DNA of 62,109 nt from an uncultured Oscillospiraceae bacterium (GCA_934589675.1 CAKTOF010000014.1:1-62109); one strand, 5' to 3'; shown: positions 41,540-49,865, numbered from the stretch's first letter. The notes: generated by a model from the letters alone, not told the origin. Made by a program: numbers and translations.

Positions 41540-41756
41540 GCCTCCTTTCGGCGCATGGGCGGGGTCAGTGTGAACGGTTTTTCTTCAGGCAGAGCACGAC
41601 CGCGACGGCCGCGAGGGCGAAGGCGGCGAGGGCCGCGGCGGCGATCCAGACGGCGGGGACGGCGGTGCCGGTCTCCGCAAACGCGTCCGGGTCGAGCGCG
41701 AGGGCGATGCCGGAATTCGGGTCGTACTCGCGCGAGCCGTCCGCGAACAAAATCTT
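41540..41756. repeat. Duplicated 3' block of TPM paralogue 1
   Basis: 217 bp that match 42681-42897 with a single difference (A at 41555, G at 42696). The block covers the last ~64 codons, the stop, the spacer and the ribosome site of the next gene (AAAGGAGG on the minus strand). Confidence 0.92.
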
Positions 41757-42674
41757 TGCAAGCTCCGTCAGCCCGGCCATCGCGTGGTCGTAGCCGTCGC
41801 CCTCGGCGGACTCCATGGCGGCCTGCAGCCGCTCGGCCGTGCCCGCGGGCAGGGCGTCGCCCGCGTAGGCGGCGGCGCTGCCGCTCGCGAGGTCAAAGGC
41901 GAAGGCGGCCAGTCCGGCGGAGCTTTCCGGCTCGTTTTCGGCAAATCCCGCGGCAGTGTCCGCGGCGGGCGAGCCGCGGAAGTCCAGGAAGCTGCCGCGC
42001 ACGGCGATGCCGCTCCAGCGGCTGATCTCGTTGGCCAGATAATGGCACTGCGCGAATTTCACGCCGTCCTGCTCGCCGGTTCCGTCGCGCGCGATGAGCA
42101 GCCTCGCGTCCGGCTCCGGCTCAGCACAGATCGCGCCGTCCGGGTCGCGCAGGAACTGCGCAGTGTACGAAAACGCCGGGACGTCGAAGTCCCCGCCGTC
42201 AAACACGCACACGAGCAGCCGCCGCAGGCCGTTTGCGGCGTGCTCTCCTGCATCGTCCGACGCGGGTGCGGCGAACGCTTCCTCAACAGAGCGCGCGTCC
42301 GCGTCCGTCAGGTACTTTGCCACGTCCGCGCCGAACACGACGCAGGCTTCGTTCTTCGCGGCGGAGTAGACCGCCAGCAGCCCGCCCGGCGCGCTGCCGT
42401 AGTTGTCCGCGAACGTCTCCTCCGCGAACGCGCCGAGGTCGCCGACGTCCTCCGCCTGCACGATCAGGCCGTTCGCGATGCCCGCAAAGTACCACAGCTC
42501 ATTTTGCAGAAAGCTGCGCAGCGCGCCGCCGTAGTCCGACACGCCCGCCACGCCGGAAAGAAGGAACGTCCCGCCCTCGGTCAGCTCGTTTCCGGCCGCA
42601 GCCGGAACAGAAAAACAGGTGAGAAAGGAGAAAAAGAGAAAAGAGAAAATCACGGTTCGGGTACGGGCGGTCAT
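41565..42674 (-). CDS. TPM-domain-like secreted membrane protein, paralogue 1
   Basis: 369 residues: signal peptide ending VPAAAG, a first TPM-like alpha/beta domain (~40-150, including YGSAPGGLLAVYSAAKNEACVVFG), a second similar region (~190-310), then one C-terminal membrane helix and the tail KKNRSH. TPM (YgcG/Rv1461-type) domains face outside and may bind metal or act as phosphatases. Assignment to that fold is by pattern and is tentative. The last 64 codons are nearly identical to paralogue 2, while the stretch MESAEGDGYDHAMAGLTELA is shared with paralogue 3. It starts 31 bp after paralogue 2. Confidence 0.75.
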   Translation of the reverse strand: MTARTRTVIFSFLFFSFLTCFSVPAAAGNELTEGGTFLLSGVAGVSDYGGALRSFLQNELWYFAGIANGLIVQAEDVGDLGAFAEETFADNYGSAPGGLLAVYSAAKNEACVVFGADVAKYLTDADARSVEEAFAAPASDDAGEHAANGLRRLLVCVFDGGDFDVPAFSYTAQFLRDPDGAICAEPEPDARLLIARDGTGEQDGVKFAQCHYLANEISRWSGIAVRGSFLDFRGSPAADTAAGFAENEPESSAGLAAFAFDLASGSAAAYAGDALPAGTAERLQAAMESAEGDGYDHAMAGLTELAKILFADGSREYDPNSGIALALDPDAFAETGTAVPAVWIAAAALAAFALAAVAVVLCLKKNRSH

Positions 42675-42680
42675 GGCGAG

Positions 42681-42897
42681 GCCTCCTTTCGGCGCGTGGG
42701 CGGGGTCAGTGTGAACGGTTTTTCTTCAGGCAGAGCACGACCGCGACGGCCGCGAGGGCGAAGGCGGCGAGGGCCGCGGCGGCGATCCAGACGGCGGGGA
42801 CGGCGGTGCCGGTCTCCGCAAACGCGTCCGGGTCGAGCGCGAGGGCGATGCCGGAATTCGGGTCGTACTCGCGCGAGCCGTCCGCGAACAAAATCTT
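42681..42897. repeat. Duplicated 3' block of TPM paralogue 2
   Basis: Partner of 41540-41756 (216 of 217 positions alike). It runs from the ribosome site of paralogue 1 into the 3' end of paralogue 2. Confidence 0.92.
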
Positions 42898-43794
42898 CGC
42901 CAGCGTTTCCAGCGCGGCGGTCGTGCGGGCGTAGGCGTCGCCGTCGGTTGCGCGCAGGGCGGTGCAGAGCTGGTCGGCCGCGTCGGCGGGGAGCTCTGCG
43001 GCGGCAGCGTCGCCGATGCTGGCGGCAGCTTCGCCGGTCACCGGGTCGCAGACGAGGGCGACGGTCGTGTCGGGGTCGACCTCATAGGCCGCCGTGCGCA
43101 GCGCGAGGGCGTCGTCCGCCGGCGAGGCGGAGCCGATCATGACGTCGACGGAGACGCCGCTCCAGCGGCCGATCTCGTCGGCGAGGTATGTGCACGACGC
43201 GTCCGCGGCGTCGTTCCGGTCGTCGGTGGCGACGATGATGCGCGAGTCCGGCCCGGGCGCGGCGTCCGGCACGGAGTCCGGGTCGCGGAGGAACTGCGCG
43301 GCGTAGGAATAGGCCGGGACGTCGCCGCCGTCCAGCGCGCAGATCTCGAGCTTTTTCAGGCCGTTGATCACGTGGACGTACGGATCGTCCGAGTCCGGCG
43401 CGGCGAACGCGGCCTCAATGGCATCGACGTCCGCGTCCGTCAGGAGGGCCTCCGCGCCCTCGCTGCGCGCGACGCCCGCGTCGTTGTGCGCCACGTCGTA
43501 GACGATGACGACGGCCGCGTCGCTGACCTCGGCGCCGGTGCCCCACAGGGCCGTCCCGGCGTCGTCCCACATCTCCTGCGCCCGCTCGCGCGCCGGGACG
43601 TCGATGGTATCGACCGCGATCAGGCTGACGTCAAGCCCCGCAAACGCGCTCAGCTCCGCCATCTGCCGCTCCTGCAGCGCGAACGCGCCGGTGGGCAGGG
43701 AGACGTTGTAGGTGAAGGTCCCGGCCGCGGCCGGGACGGCGAGCATGGCGAAGAGAAGCAGCGTGAGAAGTATGTTCCGTAAGCGTGTTTTCAT
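42706..43794 (-). CDS. TPM-domain-like secreted membrane protein, paralogue 2
   Basis: 362 residues from ATG 43794 (signal peptide RNILLTLLLFAMLAVPAAAG). The first domain reads QERQMAELSAFAGLDVSLIAVDTID, close to the TPM start. A second domain, a C-terminal helix and the KKNRSH tail follow as in paralogue 1. Its N-terminal two thirds are diverged from both sisters. It has its own promoter and is followed by paralogue 1 in the same transcript. AAGGAGG precedes the start. Confidence 0.75.
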   Translation of the reverse strand: MKTRLRNILLTLLLFAMLAVPAAAGTFTYNVSLPTGAFALQERQMAELSAFAGLDVSLIAVDTIDVPARERAQEMWDDAGTALWGTGAEVSDAAVVIVYDVAHNDAGVARSEGAEALLTDADVDAIEAAFAAPDSDDPYVHVINGLKKLEICALDGGDVPAYSYAAQFLRDPDSVPDAAPGPDSRIIVATDDRNDAADASCTYLADEIGRWSGVSVDVMIGSASPADDALALRTAAYEVDPDTTVALVCDPVTGEAAASIGDAAAAELPADAADQLCTALRATDGDAYARTTAALETLAKILFADGSREYDPNSGIALALDPDAFAETGTAVPAVWIAAAALAAFALAAVAVVLCLKKNRSH

Positions 43795-43835
43795 GGTCGG
43801 CACCTCCTTAATGTGCTTTTTGTTGGTGTACTGCC

Positions 43836-43865
43836 AGTATACACCGAAACGAAGTAGCTTGGCAA
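43836..43865 (-). promoter_or_regulatory. Promoter of TPM paralogue 2
   Basis: Minus-strand TTGCCA and TATACT with 18-nt spacing. The surrounding ~100 bp are nearly the same as those upstream of paralogue 3. Confidence 0.7.
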
Positions 43866-43874
43866 GTGTTTTTG

Positions 43875-43908
43875 AAAACCGGGCGCTCAAAAAATGAACG
43901 CCCGGTTT
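43875..43908 (-). terminator. Terminator upstream of paralogue 2 promoter
   Basis: Stem AACCGGGCG / CGCCCGGTT then TTC on the minus strand. It ends the single-pass protein gene at 43927 and is duplicated at 45767-45801. Confidence 0.75.
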
Positions 43909-43926
43909 GTTGCGCTGATTAGCAGG

Positions 43927-44547
43927 CTACGGATACAGAGCCGCCGCGTCATCGATGGGCACGTACTCCATCTGCGCGAGCAGGGCGGCGTATGTCGGTT
44001 CGGGGTCGTACTCCGGGTGGAAGACGAGCTCGGGCATCCGCGTGCCGTCGGCGGAAGCGGCGTACAGATAGAACGAGTCGCAGCGCGAAAGTCCGGCTTC
44101 GCGCAGGCGGGCGGCGACGGCGAGGGCGGTCTCGGCCATGGCCTCCGGCGAGCCGTCCGCGGCCGTCGCATAGGCGATGAACTTCCGGTCTGTCCGCGTA
44201 AGGTCGCCGTCCTGCGCCGCTTCGGCGAGCGAGACGGTCAGAGACGGGATGCGCGCGGCGATGTCGTCTGTCAGGATGCGCTGCCGGTAATCGGCCTGCG
44301 CGAAGCGCTCGGCGAGCGTGTCCCAGTCCGGCCCGGCCTGAAATTCCACGCCGCGGTATTCCCCGGCCGCGCTGGCCGGGAACAGGCGGACGTGCGACAG
44401 CTCCGCCTCGTCCGCGACGGCCTGCCCATAGCGCCGGGCCAGCTGCCGCTCGCAGCGCGAAATGACAGCCCCGCGCACGATGAGCGCGGCGGCAGCTGCC
44501 GCGGCCAGCACGAGCAGCGGCCAGGATCGGCGCAGCTTTGCAGCCAT
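43927..44547 (-). CDS. Single-pass membrane protein of unknown function
   Basis: 206 residues: an N-terminal anchor (WPLLVLAAAAAAALIVRGAV) and an extracytoplasmic alpha/beta domain of ~170 residues. The order of helices and strands (DWDTLAERFAQADYRQRILTDDI, KFIAYATAADGS) loosely recalls the TPM-like neighbours, but no family is recognised. AAAGGAGG precedes the ATG. It follows paralogue 3 by 31 bp, the same spacing and the same CGAAAGGAGG ribosome site as between paralogues 2 and 1. Confidence 0.7.
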   Translation of the reverse strand: MAAKLRRSWPLLVLAAAAAAALIVRGAVISRCERQLARRYGQAVADEAELSHVRLFPASAAGEYRGVEFQAGPDWDTLAERFAQADYRQRILTDDIAARIPSLTVSLAEAAQDGDLTRTDRKFIAYATAADGSPEAMAETALAVAARLREAGLSRCDSFYLYAASADGTRMPELVFHPEYDPEPTYAALLAQMEYVPIDDAAALYP

Positions 44548-44578
44548 ATTGCGGCCTCCTTTCGAGGTGGAACCGGCG

Positions 44579-45685
44579 TCAGTGCGCGCGGTTTTTCTTC
44601 AGGCAGAGCAGGGCGGCGACGGCCGCGAGGGCGAAGGCGGCGAGGGCAGCAACCGCGATCCAGACGGCGGGGACGGCGGGGACGGTCTCCGCAAACGCGT
44701 CCGGGTCGAGGGCGAGGGCGATGCCGGAGTTGGGGTCATACTCGCGGGTGCCGTCGGCGAACAAAATCTTTGCAAGCTCGGTCAGCCCGGCCATCGCGTG
44801 GTCATAGCCGTCGCCCTCGGCGGATTCCATGGCGGTTTTCAGGCGGTCGGCGGCGTCGGCGGGCAAAAAGTCGCCCATGGCGTCGCCGATGAGGACATCG
44901 GCGCGACCGGAGTCGACCGTGTAGGCCATCACGACGGGCGGGTATTCCGAGTTGCGCTCGAGGATGTTGAGTATATCGGCCGCGAGCGAGTCGGTATATT
45001 CATCGGTCACGTCCCGGACGCGAACTCCGGTCGAGATACCGGCGTAATAGTCAATGACGTCGGCGAGGTAGGACAGCTCGATGATGTTCCACTCGTCATC
45101 ATCGGAGATCGGTTGGATCATATCCTTCGGCAGCCCTTCATAAAGCGGCACGGCGTCCGGTTCGCGCAGAAACTGCGCGGTGTAGGACAGGTCGGGCACG
45201 TCATAATCGCCGCCGTCGAACACGCAGATGTTCAGCTGCTTCATGCCGTTCAGCACATGCGTGTACCCGTCGTCCGTCTCCGGCGCGGCGAACGCGGCGC
45301 GAATGGCATTTTCGTCGTCCTCCGTCAGGACGGCGGCGACGTTCTCGCCGTAAGCGATGCCGACGTCGTTGTCCTCGGGGCGATAATAGAGCGTGATGCA
45401 ATCCGGGTCATCGTTGTAGATCTCGGTGAAGATATTCTCAGCATGCGCCTGCAGATCGATTGGCTCGGTAATGACGATGATGTCGTTTTTGATCCCGGCC
45501 AGCGCAAAAAGCTCCTTCTGCATCTGCGTCAGCGGCATAGTGAAAGGCGATGGCATGTCCGGGGTCAGCATGGCGGCATAGTTATTCTCAAAGCCGTCGA
45601 TCATTGTGCCGGACGCCATAACAGGAATCGCAAGAAGCGCAAAGCAGAGAAGAAGCAGAAGCGGGCGACGAATTCGAGTGAACAT
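44579..45685 (-). CDS. TPM-domain-like secreted membrane protein, paralogue 3
   Basis: 368 residues from ATG 45685 (signal RRPLLLLLCFALLAIPVMAS). TPM-like domain ~45-160 (QMQKELFALAGIKNDIIVITE, ITLYYRPEDNDVGIAYG), a second domain with VRDVTDEYTDSLAADILNIL, then the shared C-terminus with tail KKNRAH. The 3' end is less like paralogues 1 and 2 than they are to each other, but it shares with paralogue 1 a ~78-bp block at 44758-44835. The promoter and leader are a copy of those of paralogue 2. Confidence 0.75.
   Translation of the reverse strand: MFTRIRRPLLLLLCFALLAIPVMASGTMIDGFENNYAAMLTPDMPSPFTMPLTQMQKELFALAGIKNDIIVITEPIDLQAHAENIFTEIYNDDPDCITLYYRPEDNDVGIAYGENVAAVLTEDDENAIRAAFAAPETDDGYTHVLNGMKQLNICVFDGGDYDVPDLSYTAQFLREPDAVPLYEGLPKDMIQPISDDDEWNIIELSYLADVIDYYAGISTGVRVRDVTDEYTDSLAADILNILERNSEYPPVVMAYTVDSGRADVLIGDAMGDFLPADAADRLKTAMESAEGDGYDHAMAGLTELAKILFADGTREYDPNSGIALALDPDAFAETVPAVPAVWIAVAALAAFALAAVAALLCLKKNRAH
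44758..44835. repeat. Block shared with TPM paralogue 1
   Basis: Matches 41747-41824 with only a few differences, whereas paralogue 2 is unlike both here. It encodes the MESAEGDGYDHAMAGLTELA region. Confidence 0.8.
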
Positions 45686-45726
45686 GGCCAAAGCCTCCTT
45701 AATGTGCTTTTTGTTGGTGTACTGCC

Positions 45727-45756
45727 AGTATACACTGAAACGAAGCAACTTGGCAA
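45727..45756 (-). promoter_or_regulatory. Promoter of TPM paralogue 3
   Basis: Minus-strand TTGCCA and TATACT, 18-nt spacing, as at paralogue 2. Confidence 0.7.
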
Positions 45757-45766
45757 GTGTTTTTGG

Positions 45767-45801
45767 AAAACCGGGCGCTCAAGAAAATGAACGCCCGGTT
45801 T
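45767..45801 (-). terminator. Terminator of lipoprotein gene upstream of paralogue 3
   Basis: AACCGGGCG / CGCCCGGTT stem, a copy of the hairpin at 43875-43908. Confidence 0.75.
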
Positions 45802-45813
45802 GGTACGGGTGAG

Positions 45814-46545
45814 TCAGAATGCGTCCGCGGTGTCTTCGGGTCCAATAGGAAGAACAAAAAGCGGATCCAAACGGCGATCGCTGTACGGACGAACAAGTTG
45901 AGAAATATAGTCTGCCAAGTCATACGTTAGGGTGTAGATGCACTCGGCGATTTCATCAGCGCGGTCATCTGTTGGAATGTAGTACGCACCGTGCCAGTAC
46001 ACGTAGGCGCCAAAACCGTCTGTCACAATTCGACAGAACGCGTCCGTATAATCACGCGCATCTGGCGCGAGGAACAGAACATCATCGCAATCATCCATGC
46101 GGTAGGCTTTGCCGCGAAGTTCTATAAAATTGTCTGGACAAAGATAAAGATCGCTTTCGGAGACCAGCGCAACCAGCATCGCCCGATTGTCCTCGCGCTG
46201 GATGTCCCACATGATATCGCCTGTTTCAAATAAAATCGGCATGACGAAGAGCAGCGCGCGGTCAAAATCTGTCGGCGAGAAGGCGAGACGTACGGGCTCC
46301 CCAGAAAACGCTTTATTCACGCACGCGGCATACTGTTCTTCGTTCGTCGGCTCGGTTGAGGACGAGTCCCCCTCTGCCGCAGCGTCATCAATAGGGAGTG
46401 GCTTGGATGAGGTCGTAGGATCATCTGCGATAGGAGCGATTGGCGCTGATGTTTCAGGAGTCTCAGGTGTGCTTGCTGTATGTGCTTGGCATGCTGCCAG
46501 TAAGAATACTAGTACAACGACTACCAATGCCTTCAACTTGTTCAT
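45814..46545 (-). CDS. Putative lipoprotein of unknown function
   Basis: 243 residues. The signal VVVVLVFLLAAC gives lipidated Cys19. A Thr/Pro/Ser linker (~20-70) leads to a globular part of ~170 residues with several Asp/Tyr-rich segments (ILFETGDIMWDIQREDN, AYVYWHGAYYIP). No family is recognised. G+C content is visibly lower than that of the TPM-like genes. It is first gene after a repeat array and has a terminator before paralogue 3. Confidence 0.72.
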   Translation of the reverse strand: MNKLKALVVVVLVFLLAACQAHTASTPETPETSAPIAPIADDPTTSSKPLPIDDAAAEGDSSSTEPTNEEQYAACVNKAFSGEPVRLAFSPTDFDRALLFVMPILFETGDIMWDIQREDNRAMLVALVSESDLYLCPDNFIELRGKAYRMDDCDDVLFLAPDARDYTDAFCRIVTDGFGAYVYWHGAYYIPTDDRADEIAECIYTLTYDLADYISQLVRPYSDRRLDPLFVLPIGPEDTADAF

Positions 46546-47053
46546 AGGTATCCTCCGAGTATTATACTTTTTCCTGAAACATATAGAAAACTAGGTAGTA
46601 AAGCGGAACGGCATGGAGAGCTTCACGCAGTGTCGAATTTCATACGCGCCTGTAGGGGCGACCCTTGCGGTCGCCCGCTCCCGTGTTCCGCACAGAGCTG
46701 CCGGGCGACCGCGAGGGTCGCCCCTACAACCTCTCAGTCGGCTCCGCCGACAGCTCCCCTTGCTCAAGGGGAGCCATCCGGAAGCCGCGTGCCGCTAATT
46801 CGCGCGCTGAAAACGACGCACCGCGCCCAAGCCTCCCTTGTGTAAAGGGAGGTGGCACGGCGTCAGACGTGACGGAGGGATTGTAGGCTGAAGGGGTTGC
46901 TGCAGGGTTCGTTCGGACGGCGTCCTTGTGCTTCGACCAACCTTACAATCCCCCAGTCGCCTCCGGCGACAGCCCCCTTTGCACAAGGGGGCCTTTGGGG
47001 AAGCCGCGTGCCGCTAATTCGCGCGGCGCAGACGCGTGGGCGGCCCATTGGCT
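46546..47053. repeat. Repeat array 1: family-A pair and D-type units
   Basis: 508 bp without a gene. In order: a family-A inverted pair (46652-46677 and 46702-46727, 76 bp in total), a single D unit (46728-46775), then a complete 170-bp D element (46829-46998) made of D units at 46829-46888 and 46943-46998 in inverted order. Each D unit folds into two hairpins. The spacer GCCGCGTGCCGCTAATTCGC occurs twice (near 46784 and 47004). Small open frames here are made of repeat sequence only. Confidence 0.85.
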
Positions 47054-47299
47054 CTAATTCTCCGCATCTTTCTCCTGCTCGCGCCGCCTGCGCTCGTAAA
47101 GGCGCTTCGCGTCGGCGTATTTCTGCCAGTCCCAGATAGCGCTGATGAAGAACACGACGCCAACGACGACCGACCAGAGCGACGCGGTGCGGATCGCGCC
47201 GAAGAAGGAAATGAACGAAATGACAAATTCACAGATGAAGACCACAAGGTCCATCTTTTTCGGAGGCTCCCCGACCGCCCGCCTGGTTTCCTGCTCCAT
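47054..47299 (-). CDS. Small membrane protein of unknown function
   Basis: 81 residues: a short polar N-terminus, two hydrophobic segments (DLVVFICEFVISFISFFGAI and SLWSVVVGVVFFISAIWDW) and a very basic, charged C-terminal helix. It starts 9 bp after the stalk-domain gene and is likely co-transcribed. The ribosome site is weak, and the internal Met16 is a possible start. No family recognised. Confidence 0.6.
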   Translation of the reverse strand: MEQETRRAVGEPPKKMDLVVFICEFVISFISFFGAIRTASLWSVVVGVVFFISAIWDWQKYADAKRLYERRRREQEKDAEN

Positions 47300-47308
47300 G
47301 TCCGCGGG

Positions 47309-48124
47309 TCAGTTCGCCGTCTTGTACTGCGTGATATGGACGGTGATGTCCGTGAGCGGCTGCTCGGATGCGCCGGAGCCGATGGCTTCAACGGTGAGCC
47401 AGAGGAAGCTCTGCGCGTAGCTGCGGTCGGACGCGGCGGAGAAGGCGCGGGTGATCGTCTTCCCGGTCTCAAGGCGGACCGGCGTGAACTGCTCGTCGCT
47501 GCCCGGCCAGCCGGTCGAGACATAGCGCGGCGCGGCGACGTTGACGCTGACGGGCGCGCCGTGGTTGGTGACGGTGATCTCGACATAGTCGCCGTATTCC
47601 GGGAAAATGTAATACCGCTGGTTCGTAAAGCCGGAAACGGAGCTGAAGGCCGCGTTGTCCAGCAGCGCGATCGAGTCGCGGCGCTTCTGCGCGTCAAGCG
47701 GCCGGACCTCCGTGAACTGCCCGCGCAGCAGGCCGTATTCCGGCGTGGCGGCCAGCGCGGCAGGGAGCGAAGCGGCCGAGCCGGTCGTGATCTGCGCGTC
47801 CGAGGGGAGCGGCTCGCCGAGGTGCGCCGTGCGCGTCGCGCTGTCCCAGTAGACGTCGGCGTTCAGCGTCCGCGCGATCTCGCGCAGCGCGACGTAGGTC
47901 GTGATGCCGCCCTTTTCGTCGGAGTAGGTCAGCGTCGAGGGGATCTCCGCCCCGTTTTTGCCGGTGAAGCTGTCGCCGGTCCGGATCTGCGTCTGGCCGA
48001 GCACGGAGACATTCACGCTCGAGTGCGAGACCGTGCGCTCCTGCGCCCCGGCTGTCGTCGCCAGCCCCAGCAACATCGCGGCAGCCGCCGCGCCCGCGAG
48101 GAACGAGGATACTTTCTTTTTCAT
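47309..48124 (-). CDS. Copper amine oxidase N-terminal (stalk) domain protein
   Basis: 271 residues. The signal peptide ends TTAGAQ. Residues ~40-105 match the copper-amine-oxidase-like N-terminal/stalk domain of Firmicute surface proteins (TYVALREIARTLNADVYWDS). The C-terminal ~150 residues form a beta-sandwich-like part (YVEITVTNHGAPVSVNVA). It should be extracellular, perhaps wall-bound. The second of two adjacent ATGs is used because GGAGG lies 7 nt away. Confidence 0.75.
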   Translation of the reverse strand: MKKKVSSFLAGAAAAAMLLGLATTAGAQERTVSHSSVNVSVLGQTQIRTGDSFTGKNGAEIPSTLTYSDEKGGITTYVALREIARTLNADVYWDSATRTAHLGEPLPSDAQITTGSAASLPAALAATPEYGLLRGQFTEVRPLDAQKRRDSIALLDNAAFSSVSGFTNQRYYIFPEYGDYVEITVTNHGAPVSVNVAAPRYVSTGWPGSDEQFTPVRLETGKTITRAFSAASDRSYAQSFLWLTVEAIGSGASEQPLTDITVHITQYKTAN

Positions 48125-48597
48125 CATGAGGCCTCCTTTTTGGTGTGGATGTGGGTGAAAAAAACGGGCAGGAAAGGCTAGTCGATCGCATCAAAGGTGA
48201 TTGTGCCAGCGCCTGAACAGACCTGTCACCCAACAGGCGCTTCCGGCAGTGCGCCGCCAAAGCCTCCCCTTTTAAGGGGAGCCTTCCAGCAGCCGCGTGC
48301 CGTAATTGGTGCGCAGCAGACGCGGCGCGCCCATGCCTCCCCTGTGTAAGGGGAGGTGTCGCGGCCGGAACGGCCGTGACGGAGGGGTTGGCGGGATGAT
48401 GTGCCGAATTCTCGGGCGCGCACTACGAGCGTTCAAGCTCCAACCCCTCAGTCAGCTGACGCTGACAGCTCCCCTTGCACAGGGGAGCTATGGGCGCGGT
48501 GCATTGTTTTGGCGCAGTGAAATAGAGGGACGCGATCGGGCCTTCTGCTATATAGACACCGGGAATCGCAAAAATCTCGCAGAATTTTTGAAAAATT
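48125..48597. repeat. Repeat array 2: D-type units
   Basis: About 470 bp without a gene. It holds a truncated D unit (48259-48283), then an inverted pair of D units (48333-48393 and 48441-48490). The pair spans 158 bp; its middle does not resemble the 170-bp elements. The spacer AGCCGCGTGCCG recurs near 48290. The ~100 bp next to the anti-sigma gene are A+T-rich and show no further feature. Confidence 0.8.
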
Positions 48598-49308
48598 TTA
48601 TTTTTTTCTGACGGACCGTGCGATCTCGCACAGCTCGTCGGCGTCGAAGAAGCCGTCGACCATGAACTGGATGTTTTCTTTCTCGTCCACCCAGATGAGC
48701 GCGTTGGAGATCTCGTCCGGCAGGTCGGAAATGAACAGCTGCGCCGGACAGCCGTCAAATGTGATGTCATAGATGGTTACGTGATCGGTGCTGACAGACA
48801 TTGCAGCGCCGTCAAACATGTAATGATACTGGAAATATAGTCTCTTTCCATCTGCATTCGTGTAAAACTCGCCCACAAGAAGCGGCGTGTCGAATGCCTG
48901 GCTTTCGTCCAGCGCATACCCATCCGGGACGTCCCCAAGGACATATCGAGGCATCTCTTCCTCCGGTTGGTCTCCGGTGAAGGAATAGACCACGCCGCGG
49001 TCACTGCGTTCGGCGAACCAATTCTTAACGCGGGCGCGGGCCTCAGGGCTGGCGGTGAGGAGGGCGGCGAAGGCGAGGGCGCAAGCGAGGGCGAGCATGG
49101 CGGCCGTGCGGAGCGCCTGCTGCCAGATCGGCCGGGCCTGCCTGCGCGCCCACGCGAGCGGGTCGCGGCACATGCGCTGCATGGAGCGCTCGTGGCGCGG
49201 CGAGGCGGGAGGGAGGGTGTCCGGGGCGTCCAGCACGTCTTGGAACTCCTCTTCCGTCGCGGCCAGCATCGCGCGGCGCAGGATGCGGTCGAGCTCCTGA
49301 TCGGTCAT
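48598..49308 (-). CDS. DUF4367-like membrane anti-sigma factor
   Basis: 236 residues. An N-terminal cytoplasmic segment of ~65 residues (MTDQELDRILRRAM) should hold the sigma factor. One membrane helix follows (ALRTAAMLALACALAFAALL), then an extracytoplasmic domain (~95-236) of DUF4367 type, with YVLGDVPDGYALDESQAF and YDITFDGCPAQLFIS. Its ATG overlaps the sigma gene stop (ATGA), with GGAGGGA inside the sigma gene. It is expected to sequester the sigma factor until an envelope signal is sensed. Confidence 0.82.
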   Translation of the reverse strand: MTDQELDRILRRAMLAATEEEFQDVLDAPDTLPPASPRHERSMQRMCRDPLAWARRQARPIWQQALRTAAMLALACALAFAALLTASPEARARVKNWFAERSDRGVVYSFTGDQPEEEMPRYVLGDVPDGYALDESQAFDTPLLVGEFYTNADGKRLYFQYHYMFDGAAMSVSTDHVTIYDITFDGCPAQLFISDLPDEISNALIWVDEKENIQFMVDGFFDADELCEIARSVRKK

Positions 49309-49832
49309 GGCGCAAGTCCCTCCTCTTCGACGATTTTTTGCAGCAGCTTCCGGCCGCGGCTGATGCGCGAGGCCGTCGCGCTGAGGCTCAGGCCGAGCAT
49401 TTTGGCGACCTCGCGGTCGCTGTAGCCGAGCAGGAGCTTCATCTCCAGCGCGGCGCGGTACGTCTCCGGCAGCTGCTGGAAGCACGCGACGAGCGCGTCA
49501 TAGCCGCCGCCGGACGCGGCCGTGTCCGACTCGGGCGCGTCCCAGTCGTCCAGCGGGACGGCGTCCTCGCGCTTGTGCATCAGGTTGATGCATTCGTTCT
49601 TCACTATAGAGACAAGGTAAGGGCGCATTTTCTCGCAAGGAATTTCAGAAATTTTTTCAAAATGGCGGATTATTTTCACGAACGCGTTCGCGACGGCGTC
49701 CTCCGCCTCGTGCTGCGCGGGCAAAATGGCGCGCGCGGTGCGCTCGAGCAGCGGGCGGTATTCGGCGTAAAATGCGCGGAATTCCTCGCGTCCGGCCTCG
49801 TCCTCCAACAATGTCAAAAGATATGCTAACAT
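49305..49832 (-). CDS. ECF-type RNA polymerase sigma factor
   Basis: 175 residues. Sigma-2: AEDAVANAFVKIIRHFEKI and KMRPYLVSIVKNECINLMHKR. Sigma-4: LPETYRAALEMKLLLGYSDREVAKMLGLSLSATASRISRGRKLL, read here as region 4.2 with its helix-turn-helix. It recruits RNA polymerase to its own promoter class. GGAGGG precedes ATG 49832; the longer frame lacks a ribosome site. It is coupled to the anti-sigma gene and sits at the head of the leftward envelope locus. Confidence 0.9.
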   Translation of the reverse strand: MLAYLLTLLEDEAGREEFRAFYAEYRPLLERTARAILPAQHEAEDAVANAFVKIIRHFEKISEIPCEKMRPYLVSIVKNECINLMHKREDAVPLDDWDAPESDTAASGGGYDALVACFQQLPETYRAALEMKLLLGYSDREVAKMLGLSLSATASRISRGRKLLQKIVEEEGLAP

Positions 49833-49865
49833 ACGATCCCTCCGGGGTATCAGGGTGTTGAATCC

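Noticed and set aside
41465..41564. Small gene starting at the orphaned AAAGGAGG after paralogue 1
   Set aside because: The ATG near 41529 opens a frame that overlaps the protease gene out of phase and has no motif; it is better read as a leftover of the copied block.
46613..46886. Small overlapping open frames in repeat array 1
   Set aside because: They are translations of family-A and D repeats (for example RGDPCGRP-like and VGATLAVA-like strings) and have no independent support.
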